Origin: Pelomonas aquatica
GTDB taxonomy: Bacteria > Pseudomonadota > Gammaproteobacteria > Burkholderiales > Burkholderiaceae_C
Length of the DNA stretch: 64,000 bases
Reading direction: 5' to 3'
Assembly (NCBI RefSeq): GCF_026712205.1
Contig: NZ_JAPPUW010000003.1
Coordinates: 62,001 to 126,000 of the forward strand
Of the stretch, positions 18,951 through 26,109 are shown piece after piece. Numbering within the stretch: position 1 is the stretch's first letter; each line of letters starts with the position of its first letter. The translations under genes were made by a program, and so were the position numbers. The notes below the pieces were generated by a model. It was not told the DNA's origin. It did not search any database and saw only the letters and a list, made by a program, of their open reading frames with translations.

Positions 18951-20369
18951 ATGGAAGACGCTGCGGAGCTCAAAAACCGCGAAGAGCTGCTGACGGACAA
19001 GGTCGCCGAGAACGCCCCATCCCCAGCCTCCGGCGACTACACGATCCGCGACACGAAGCAGGCCGGCCTGGCGCTGCGGGTGTCGCCGGGGAGCAAGACC
19101 TGGATCGTCCGCCGCAAGATCCTCGGCCGCTCGGTCCGGCATGTGCTCGGGCGCTACCCCGACATGACCGTCCACAAGGCCCGGGCCGAGGCCACCAAAG
19201 CCTTGGGCAAATTCGCCGACGGCGTCGACCCGACCCAGGAGCGCGAGAAGCGCAAGCAGGCCGCCACGGACGAGTGGATGCGCACGAAGTTCACCGTCGC
19301 CGACATGTGGAGCCGATACCGCAACCAGACCCGGGCGGCGAAGCCCTTCTCCCAGCACAGCATCAACGACTTCAACCGGCTGGAGAAGCGCATGGCCGGC
19401 GATCCGCTGTGGCGCGCCTCATTCCACGGCCTGACCGAGGACCAAGTCCTCAAGGCTTTCCAGCGGCAGTCGGCCTCGGCGGACCGGCGCGCAACAAACG
19501 GCGGCAAGACCACCGCCAACCACTTCTTCCGGCTGCTGCGCACCGCCGCCCAATACGCCATCAAGAAGGGCCACGCCCCGAGCAAGGCCAACATCTTCTC
19601 GCTGGCCTTGGAGAACAACTGGCACAAGAACAACGCCCGCAAGCGCACGATCGTCGTGGACAAGGACTCGCTGCGCCGCTGGTGGGAGGCGGTCGATGCG
19701 TTGCGGGCCGCATCAAAGGGCGACAAGCGCAGGAGGTCCGGCGCGCTGATCGCCGAATTCCAAGTGCTCGCCCTGCTGTGGGGCGGCAGAAAAACCGAGA
19801 CGCTGACGCTCGAGTGGGCCGATGTGGACTTCGAAGCGAAGACGGCGCGCTTTCGGGCCGAGATCACGAAGAACCGCACCGAGCACCTGTTCCCGCTGTG
19901 CCCGCACGCCGAAGCCGTCCTGCGCAGGCTGCGGGCCCTGCAAGCCGAGTGGGGCCTGTCGACTCCCTACGTGTTCCCGTCGATGCGCACTGGACACAAG
20001 ACCAAGGCCAAGACGCACATCAAGGAGCCCAAGGGCGCGATGGAGAAGGTGGCCGAGGCGGCGGGCGTGCCGTTCAGCGCGCACGACCTGCGACGCACGT
20101 TCTCGAACCTGCTGTCGTCGGCCTCCGCGGTGGGCGCCGAGCAGGCGTTCGTGAAGATGGCGATGAACCACACGGCGGCCGACGACGTGACGGCCACGCA
20201 CTACCTCGACAAGGTCGAGCAGCTCCGGCCGATCTACGAGCGCTTGGAGGAGGTGATCTTGGAGAAGGTCGGCGTGCTCACGCGCAAGACCGTCACCGTC
20301 GACGCCGACGCCTTCGCCCGGTTCTTGGCCTTCGAGGCTGCCAACCGCCAGCAGGCTGCAGCGCGATGA
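18951..20369 (+). CDS. Tyrosine recombinase/integrase, P4 type
   Basis: A 472-residue site-specific recombinase. The N-terminal ~110 residues match the DUF4102 arm-binding domain of P4-like integrases (YTIRDTKQAGLALRVSPGSKTWIVRRKI...YPDMTVHKARAEA). The catalytic domain has Arg280 (WGGRKTETL), the His378-x-x-Arg381 box (HDLRRTFSN) and Tyr418 in THYLDKVEQ. These are the residues for cutting and rejoining DNA. It lies 210 bp inside attL and is presumably responsible for recombination at the tRNA 3' end. The start at 18951 has GGGAGG upstream; longer in-frame forms add only low-complexity sequence. Confidence 0.93.
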   Translation: MEDAAELKNREELLTDKVAENAPSPASGDYTIRDTKQAGLALRVSPGSKTWIVRRKILGRSVRHVLGRYPDMTVHKARAEATKALGKFADGVDPTQEREKRKQAATDEWMRTKFTVADMWSRYRNQTRAAKPFSQHSINDFNRLEKRMAGDPLWRASFHGLTEDQVLKAFQRQSASADRRATNGGKTTANHFFRLLRTAAQYAIKKGHAPSKANIFSLALENNWHKNNARKRTIVVDKDSLRRWWEAVDALRAASKGDKRRRSGALIAEFQVLALLWGGRKTETLTLEWADVDFEAKTARFRAEITKNRTEHLFPLCPHAEAVLRRLRALQAEWGLSTPYVFPSMRTGHKTKAKTHIKEPKGAMEKVAEAAGVPFSAHDLRRTFSNLLSSASAVGAEQAFVKMAMNHTAADDVTATHYLDKVEQLRPIYERLEEVILEKVGVLTRKTVTVDADAFARFLAFEAANRQQAAAR

Positions 20370-20387
20370 CTCACCGTGTCCCTGGTA

Positions 20388-20795
20388 TCAAGGAAGGGTT
20401 GCCCAAAGCGCCACGGCCGAGGCGCGGGTCGGCTTGTTCAACCGGCCGTAATTGACGGGCTGGCTCTTAAACCAAATGCTATCCCAGGGCAAATAGACCG
20501 CCTTGCTAAGGTCGAAACGCGTCGTCTCGTCAAGCCGAGCTCCGGTAACTCCGGCGGGATCGGCAGGGCACTCAATTTCGAAGCGTTTAAGCGGCGCTGC
20601 GGACGCCTGCGCAGAGTTGTGCTGCCCGGTCCCGTAGCAGACGGTAACGATCGTGCTGCCGTCAGGCTGCTTGTCAGAAGAAATCACGAGAACCCGCCTG
20701 AACTTGACGCCAGGCTTGGTCAGATCAGGAAGGTGCGGGAAAAAACACCCGACTACGCTCCAACTTGAAGGCGCGGTAACCGCTAGTGCCGCCAC
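20388..20795 (-). CDS. PemK/MazF-like toxin, copy 1
   Basis: A 135-residue protein resembling the MazF/PemK endoribonuclease fold: an opening strand VVGCFFPHLPD, a KFRRVLVISSD strand with the conserved basic residues, a central VTVCYGTGQ strand and FDLSKAVYLPWDSIWF. It is paralogous to the protein at 25118-25660, with matching order of these blocks. The GTG start lies 3 bases after the stop of the small upstream gene, which is the usual toxin-antitoxin arrangement with the small protein first. Toxin activity is inferred, not shown. Confidence 0.65.
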   Translation of the reverse strand: MAALAVTAPSSWSVVGCFFPHLPDLTKPGVKFRRVLVISSDKQPDGSTIVTVCYGTGQHNSAQASAAPLKRFEIECPADPAGVTGARLDETTRFDLSKAVYLPWDSIWFKSQPVNYGRLNKPTRASAVALWATLP

Positions 20796-20798
20796 GCG

Positions 20799-21011
20799 TC
20801 AGTCGACGGTGGGTGCTGATGGCTTGAACCCGGCCGGCGCATGAATGGCACGCATCTTGGCCACTTCTTCATCCGTCAGATCTCGCTCAACTTCCTCGAC
20901 GGCGGCCGCCGGATGGCGGCGGGCCTCGCGATTGGGCGAAGCCCCACCCGCCACGCGAGCTGGGTTCGGTGGTTTCCCAAAGGGCGAATCGAACTTAAAG
21001 AATCCGGACAT
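20799..21011 (-). CDS. Small protein upstream of PemK-like toxin; candidate antitoxin
   Basis: A 70-residue protein starting MSGFFKFDSPFGKPPNP, with AGGAG six bases before the ATG. The middle is disordered-looking and charged. The C-terminus reads DLTDEEVAKMRAIHAPAGF, which partly matches the tail of HsdS (DLSYETVDAINAAHAPAGE) and of the 71-residue protein at 25726-25941. It precedes the PemK-like gene by 3 bases. An antitoxin role is inferred from size, order and coupling; I recognise no DNA-binding domain. Confidence 0.6.
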   Translation of the reverse strand: MSGFFKFDSPFGKPPNPARVAGGASPNREARRHPAAAVEEVERDLTDEEVAKMRAIHAPAGFKPSAPTVD

Positions 21012-21567
21012 GAGAGTCTCCTGACGGTAGCAAACCACGGCCAGAGGCCCTTGTAAACACCGCAGCCATCATTTTCCCTCAAAGGCGGCCAGTCCGCTCG
21101 GCTTGCCCAGAAAAGCCGCTGAACGGTGACTGACAGCCAGGATGCCGCACGCCGCACGCCGCACGCCGCAGTCTTGCGCAACACCCGGACCTCGCAACAA
21201 AGATGGAACCCCAAAAAAAATCCGCCTGGCTCGCGCTCGGGCGGACTGGAACCATCGCGGTCGTGATGGCCCGCTCAGGGAGGAAAAGCGGGGAGCCGAA
21301 GCCCGTCTTAATTATGCCAAGCTTTGGCTTCCACTGGGCCAGTAGGACCGCCTCGGGATGGCTCGGTAGGGTGGCCACCAGTGTCAGCAAGCGCGCCCGG
21401 GCGCGAAGATGCTCAGGCTCACGTGGTGAGCTTGCTGAGCCCGATCATGGGGCCTCGGTAGGTATGATGGTTGGCCGCCGGACGCGCACGGGCAAGCCCC
21501 TCGCGACCGGCGTTTTTGCATTTGCATCGCGGCCTCGGCGCGGAACAGAACGGTGAGAGAGTCAAGA
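21012..21567. other. Non-coding gap of about 550 bp with a 7-bp microsatellite
   Basis: I find no convincing gene between the divergent candidate antitoxin and the R-M operon. At 21144-21170 there are nearly four copies of GCCGCAC. Both promoters must lie here. Open frames in the gap lack ribosome-binding sites and recognisable protein sequence. Confidence 0.5.
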
Positions 21568-23544
21568 ATGTCTTCTACGGAGACGGCCATGAAGGCCGCC
21601 AAGCCCGTCGTGGCGGTGATCGTCCAGCAAGGCAAGGTGCTGGACTTCATCGACGGCCAGACCCAACGAGAAGAAACGCCAGAGGAATACGTCCGCCAAG
21701 AGATCGCCAAGTCGCTAGTCCGCGAATACGGCTATCCGAAACGCGACATCGCGGTGGAGCTGGTCCTCCGGCTCGGAACTCGAAAGCCACGAGCCGACCT
21801 GGTCGTCTTCGGTCCAGAAGAGGACCATGAGCAGGCGAACGCTCGAATCATCATCGAGTGCAAGGAGCAGCGGATCAAGGGCAGCGACCGCAAGGAAGGC
21901 GTCGGGCAGCTCCAAAGCTACATGGCGGCCTGTCCCAACGTCGTCTATGGCATGTGGACGAACGGGCTAGAGCGCTTCTGCTATCGCCGCGTCGACGTGC
22001 GAGGCAAGGTCAGCTTCGAAGAGATCCCGGACTTGCCGAGCTTCGGCCAAACCGGAGACGAGGCAGAGCGCCCGGCGTTCGACGAGCTCAAGCCCGCCTC
22101 GTCCGACGCGTTGCTTTTCGCCTTCCGGCGCTGCCACAACTACATCGCCGGCAATCAAGGGCTCCAAAAGCCGCAGGCATTTTGGGAACTGCTCAAGCTG
22201 ATCTTTTGCAAGATCCACGACGAGCGGGAAAGCGTCGCTGTCGAGTTCTACGCCGCTGGCAATGAGCGCGCCGGCCTCAACGGCCCACTGAAAGTCAAGA
22301 AGCGCATCGACACTCTGTTCGAGCAGGTGAAGGCTGACTACCCCGCCATCTTCCAAGCTAACGATGTCGTCGCGTTGACCCCGCAGGTCTTGGCCTACAT
22401 CGTCTCTCAGCTCCAGATGTATTCGCTGCTCGAAAGCGACGTAGACGTGAAGGGGCACGCCTACGAAGAGATCGTTGGATCCAACCTTCGGGGCGATCGA
22501 GGCGAATTCTTCACGCCGCGGAACATTTGCAACATGGCCGTGGCCATGCTCGATCCCAAGGAAGGACAGTTGCTTCTGGACCCAGCCTGCGGCACGGGTG
22601 GGTTCTTGATCGCCGCGATGAACCATGTCATCGAGAAGATCCGCGCGGCGGAGCTCGAAAGATGGAAAGGGGACGCCGTCCGCGCGGATCCGAAGATCGC
22701 GGCTCGCATCTCGAAGTTCGCCGGTTCGTCGATCGTGGGCTTGGACTTCAATCCGGAGCTCGTGAAGGCGACCAAGATGAACATGGTCATGAACAACGAC
22801 GGCGCGGGCGGCCTCTACCAAGCCAATTCGTTGGCGAGCCCGGCCACATGGGACGAATCGCTGCGCGAGCGCGACCTCATGGGTCGGGTTGACCTGATCT
22901 TCACGAACCCGCCCTTCGGCTCCAAGATCCCGGTCGACGACCCTGCCATCCTCGAAAAATACGACCTAGGCCACTCTTGGTCATACGACACGAACGTCGA
23001 CAGATGGGTGATGGGCGCAAGCACGCAAAAATCGCAGCCACCCGAGATCCTCTTCATCGAACGCTGCGTCCGCTTCCTCAAGCCCGGATCGGGGCGCGTA
23101 GCGATGGTTCTTCCCGACGGCATCCTTGGCTCACCGGGCCTGGGCTACGTCCGCGAATGGATACTCGCGCAGACGCGCGTCCTGGCATCGATCGACCTGC
23201 ATCCAGACACCTTCCAACCCAATGTCAGCGTCCAGACCAGCATCCTGGTGCTCGAACGCAAGACCGAGCGGCAAATTGCTCTGGAGGAGGCCGCCAACCG
23301 AAAGAACGACTATCCCGTCTTCATGGCCGTCGCCAACCACGTGGGCCACGACAAGCGCGGCAACCGCACGTATGTCCGCGACAAGAAGGGCAACGAGATT
23401 GTTGAGGAAGCGGAGGAGACGGTGAAGGAATACGAAGACGGCAAGCCGGTCTACAAGAAACAAAAAACGCAACGCAAAGTCGTTGACGACAACACGCTGC
23501 AAATCGCGCAGGCATTCAGAAAATGGCTCTCCGAGCAAGACTGA
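21568..23544 (+). CDS. Fused restriction nuclease-N6-adenine methyltransferase (HsdR_N-HsdM type)
   Basis: A 658-residue fusion. Residues ~15-140 are an HsdR N-terminal nuclease domain (HSDR_N_2 type) with a PD-(D/E)XK core: Asp77 in RADLVVF and Glu97-Cys98-Lys99 in IIIECKEQ. Residues ~220-640 are a type I-style N6-adenine methylase with motif I DPACGTGGF (Asp338) and motif IV NPPF (Asn447). Joining nuclease and methylase in one chain with a separate specificity subunit is the BcgI (type IIB) architecture, so no separate HsdR or translocase is expected. The ATG at 21568 is preferred; a GTG at 21553 is in frame. Its 3' end overlaps hsdS by 22 bp. Confidence 0.85.
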   Translation: MSSTETAMKAAKPVVAVIVQQGKVLDFIDGQTQREETPEEYVRQEIAKSLVREYGYPKRDIAVELVLRLGTRKPRADLVVFGPEEDHEQANARIIIECKEQRIKGSDRKEGVGQLQSYMAACPNVVYGMWTNGLERFCYRRVDVRGKVSFEEIPDLPSFGQTGDEAERPAFDELKPASSDALLFAFRRCHNYIAGNQGLQKPQAFWELLKLIFCKIHDERESVAVEFYAAGNERAGLNGPLKVKKRIDTLFEQVKADYPAIFQANDVVALTPQVLAYIVSQLQMYSLLESDVDVKGHAYEEIVGSNLRGDRGEFFTPRNICNMAVAMLDPKEGQLLLDPACGTGGFLIAAMNHVIEKIRAAELERWKGDAVRADPKIAARISKFAGSSIVGLDFNPELVKATKMNMVMNNDGAGGLYQANSLASPATWDESLRERDLMGRVDLIFTNPPFGSKIPVDDPAILEKYDLGHSWSYDTNVDRWVMGASTQKSQPPEILFIERCVRFLKPGSGRVAMVLPDGILGSPGLGYVREWILAQTRVLASIDLHPDTFQPNVSVQTSILVLERKTERQIALEEAANRKNDYPVFMAVANHVGHDKRGNRTYVRDKKGNEIVEEAEETVKEYEDGKPVYKKQKTQRKVVDDNTLQIAQAFRKWLSEQD

Positions 23545-25121
23545 GCGCTCCAAAGGAGCTGCAATCCGACTGGCCGTTTCACCATGCCAAGTGGACGGCG
23601 ATTTCCTCTTCCATCATGTGGGGAGGCGATCGGCGCATGGAGGCGGAGAACTACCTGTCAGGCGGCTACGGCATTCGCTTGGCGATGGACGCTCGAACCA
23701 GCGGCCGCGGGCGGCTGGCTGACTTCGCCCGCGTTTGGCAGCCATCGCGCTTGAAGGGAATTCAGGTCTCGCCTAGCTACGGCACGCCCTTTTTGGCCGC
23801 GACCCAGGTCTTTGACATGAGGCCCGCGCCTCGCAAGTGGCTGTCGCTTGAGCGAACCGACAACGTGGCCGACCGCATGGTGTCATCGGGCCAAATCCTC
23901 GTGACGTGTTCAGGGAGCGTCGGGCGAGCCACCTTGGCGCACAAGCCCCACGAGGGAATGCTCATCTCGCACGATCTGCTGCGCGTCGACCCAATCGACG
24001 AGGCGCACCGTGGCTGGGTGTATGCGTTCCTGCGCAGTCCGCAAGGTCGAGCGATGATGGGCGCGGTTCAGTATGGGCACATCATCAAGCATCTCGAAGT
24101 CCCGCACGTGGGCGGCCTGCCGTTGCCGCTCCCCCGCGAGCAAATCCTCGCCGACTTCAATGCGCGGACGCGGCGCATCCTTGAGTTGCGCATCGAGGCG
24201 CACGAGAAGGCCCGCAAAGCCGAAGAGAAGTTCAAGTCTCTTTTCCCCTCCTTGAAGGAGCCGCGCAGCTCTCATTTGGGCTTCGAGGTTTCGGCCTCTA
24301 CCCTCTTCGGCACGCGCCGTCGGTTGGATGCCAGTTGCTTCGTCCCGACCGTCGACGCCATCGAAGACGCTTTCGCCGCCGATGCCGCGCGGGTGGAGCC
24401 GCTCCACAAACTGGTCGTCAAGGCATTCGCCCCAGGACGGTTCAAGCACATCTATGGCGATGGCGGCATGCCCTACTTGGACAGCGCCGACATCCTGGAG
24501 GTCAACCCGGACATCACGAAATTCGTGCTCTCGCTCTCATCCGAAGAGCAGAAGGAATATCACGTCGAGCCCGGGTGGATCTTGATCCCCTGCTCGGGCC
24601 AGGTCTACGGCAACGTCGGGCATGCGGTCCTGTCCACCGAATACCACGTGGGCAAGGTTCTCACCAACCACATCCTCCGGGTGGCGCCGAACAACAAGAT
24701 TCGCAGCGGCTACCTTCAATGCGTGTTGGGCCACCCACAGCTGGGGCGTCCGCGGGTCGTGCGCTTCGCGTTCGGATCGAGCGTTCCCGAGATTGCGGCG
24801 GTCGACGTGCTCACTGCGCCGATCCCTCGCTTCTCAAAAAAGGTTGAGGATGAGCTCGCTGATCTGATGGAGTCTTCGGCCGTCGCGCGCGATCAAGCCG
24901 ACGAACTCGAACAAGAGCTTGCCACCGAGGCAGAGTTGCTCATCGATGCCTTCATGGAGGGCGACACCGAGCGTTTCGTGTCGGACGTTGTCGAACCGAA
25001 GCTGCGTTTGGTGGGTCTCCCCTCGGGCAGGGCGGAGGGCGATCTGTCATATGAGACGGTCGATGCCATAAACGCCGCGCATGCGCCCGCTGGCGAAGTC
25101 ACGGTGCACTCCTCCCTATGA
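23523..25121 (+). CDS. HsdS-type specificity subunit with a C-terminal toxin-linked tail
   Basis: A 532-residue DNA-specificity protein with two target-recognition domains. The first is about residues 20-230 (TPFLAATQVFDM, ILVTCSGSVGRATLA, then the EAHEKARKAEEKFKSLFP helix). The second is about residues 250-470 (MPYLDSADILEVN, WILIPCSGQVYGNVGHAVLS, then the ARDQADELEQELATEAELL helix). It should direct the upstream nuclease-methylase to its site. After the last helix there are ~55 extra residues ending LSYETVDAINAAHAPAGEVT, a tail shared with small proteins in this island. The stop overlaps the next gene's ATG (ATGA). Confidence 0.85.
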   Translation: MALRARLSAPKELQSDWPFHHAKWTAISSSIMWGGDRRMEAENYLSGGYGIRLAMDARTSGRGRLADFARVWQPSRLKGIQVSPSYGTPFLAATQVFDMRPAPRKWLSLERTDNVADRMVSSGQILVTCSGSVGRATLAHKPHEGMLISHDLLRVDPIDEAHRGWVYAFLRSPQGRAMMGAVQYGHIIKHLEVPHVGGLPLPLPREQILADFNARTRRILELRIEAHEKARKAEEKFKSLFPSLKEPRSSHLGFEVSASTLFGTRRRLDASCFVPTVDAIEDAFAADAARVEPLHKLVVKAFAPGRFKHIYGDGGMPYLDSADILEVNPDITKFVLSLSSEEQKEYHVEPGWILIPCSGQVYGNVGHAVLSTEYHVGKVLTNHILRVAPNNKIRSGYLQCVLGHPQLGRPRVVRFAFGSSVPEIAAVDVLTAPIPRFSKKVEDELADLMESSAVARDQADELEQELATEAELLIDAFMEGDTERFVSDVVEPKLRLVGLPSGRAEGDLSYETVDAINAAHAPAGEVTVHSSL

Positions 25122-25660
25122 CAGGCGCACCCAAGGGGAAGCTGCCGGAGGGTGGCGACGTGGTGTCATGTTGGTTTCCTTACGACGAGAAGCCCGACGA
25201 GCGCGGAGGCAAGTTGCGACCGGCGCTGGTCGTGACCGCCGAATCCGATATCAACGGCCAGTTTCTGCGTGTCGCATACCCGACTGGGCAGCGCACACCG
25301 GACAAAAATGCGGCCCCTCTCCCGCCGCACTGTTTCACCGTCGATCCGCGAGGCGGGCTCACCCAGCAGACTGTCTTCGACTTCTCCCGAGTGCTGCGAT
25401 TGCCGTTCACGGACAAGTGGTTCGAGCCATGGTCTGGCGTGCCGACGATCTTGCTGTGCAAGCTGACGCCTGACCAGCTACCCAGCGCTCGTTCAGCTCG
25501 ACTGGCCGGCGAAGCCATCACGGCGGCCCGGCTGGCCACCAAGGCGGCGAACACGAAAGCCGCTGCTGCTCCCGTCACTGTGACCATAAAGCAACCGAAG
25601 CGCATCGTGCAGGTTCCACGTAAGAACCCGACGGCAGAGGGCCGGAACGACGGGCAATAG
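25118..25660 (+). CDS. PemK/MazF-like toxin, copy 2, coupled to hsdS
   Basis: A 180-residue protein. Residues ~10-125 resemble PemK/MazF: DVVSCWFPYDEKPDERGGKLRPALVV (KxRPxLVV is the family's conserved strand), then FLRVAYPTGQRTP and FDFSRVLRLPFTDKWF. The last ~55 residues are a basic, Ala/Lys-rich tail. It is paralogous to copy 1 (20388-20795). The start overlaps the hsdS stop by 4 bases, so it is translated with the R-M operon. There is no small antitoxin gene in front; the HsdS tail occupies that position. Confidence 0.68.
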   Translation: MTGAPKGKLPEGGDVVSCWFPYDEKPDERGGKLRPALVVTAESDINGQFLRVAYPTGQRTPDKNAAPLPPHCFTVDPRGGLTQQTVFDFSRVLRLPFTDKWFEPWSGVPTILLCKLTPDQLPSARSARLAGEAITAARLATKAANTKAAAAPVTVTIKQPKRIVQVPRKNPTAEGRNDGQ

Positions 25661-25725
25661 CCGGACGGATTTGACTGCTTGCCTCCCGTGCGCTTCAATG
25701 TTCTGAGGCAATACAGGAGTCTGAC

Positions 25726-25941
25726 GTGGAACCCCGGTCCCCAGCGGCGCAAACGGAATCGGAAAAGGCTGCAGGCCCGTCCGTGCGCGCTGACGATCAG
25801 GCTTCCTCCTCTTTGCGCCAAGACGCGGCCTCACCTTGCACCGATACCGATGCGAGTCCAGAGCTCAGCTACGCCGCCGTCGATGCCATCAACGAGCGTT
25901 ATAGACCTGCGAAAGGGCTGCGAGTTCGTTCGTCGCTTTGA
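25726..25941 (+). CDS. Orphan small protein with the HsdS-like tail; candidate antitoxin remnant
   Basis: A 71-residue protein with a GTG start and CAGGAG six bases upstream. The N-terminal ~45 residues are polar and low-complexity. The C-terminus LSYAAVDAINERYRPAKG, followed by LRVRSSL, closely matches the HsdS terminus (LSYETVDAINAAHAPAGE, ending VHSSL). No toxin-like frame follows; instead a 5'-truncated methylase begins 168 bp downstream. The most economical reading is an antitoxin whose toxin gene was lost when the neighbouring segment was acquired. Confidence 0.5.
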   Translation: MEPRSPAAQTESEKAAGPSVRADDQASSSLRQDAASPCTDTDASPELSYAAVDAINERYRPAKGLRVRSSL

Positions 25942-26109
25942 CGTGCTACTTGCCGCCTGTGCCCTTTCACCGCATGACCGTGCAGACGCAGTCCTTGTGA
26001 CCTGCAACCCGCCACCTTGATCAAGTAGAACGGGGCCAACCGGTCCAGCGGCTGGGATGCGTAAGCCCATTCACGCACGCTCATATTCCGCCATCCGGCC
26101 AACATCGCA

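Noticed and set aside
21203..21556. 117-residue plus-strand frame before the R-M operon
   Set aside because: No ribosome-binding site, low-complexity basic sequence, and it spans the likely promoter region.
25899..26105. Minus-strand frame with VREWAYASQP, reminiscent of IS481-type transposase ends
   Set aside because: The similarity is one short motif and does not continue; it also overlaps the upstream part of the truncated methylase. Not enough to call an IS remnant.
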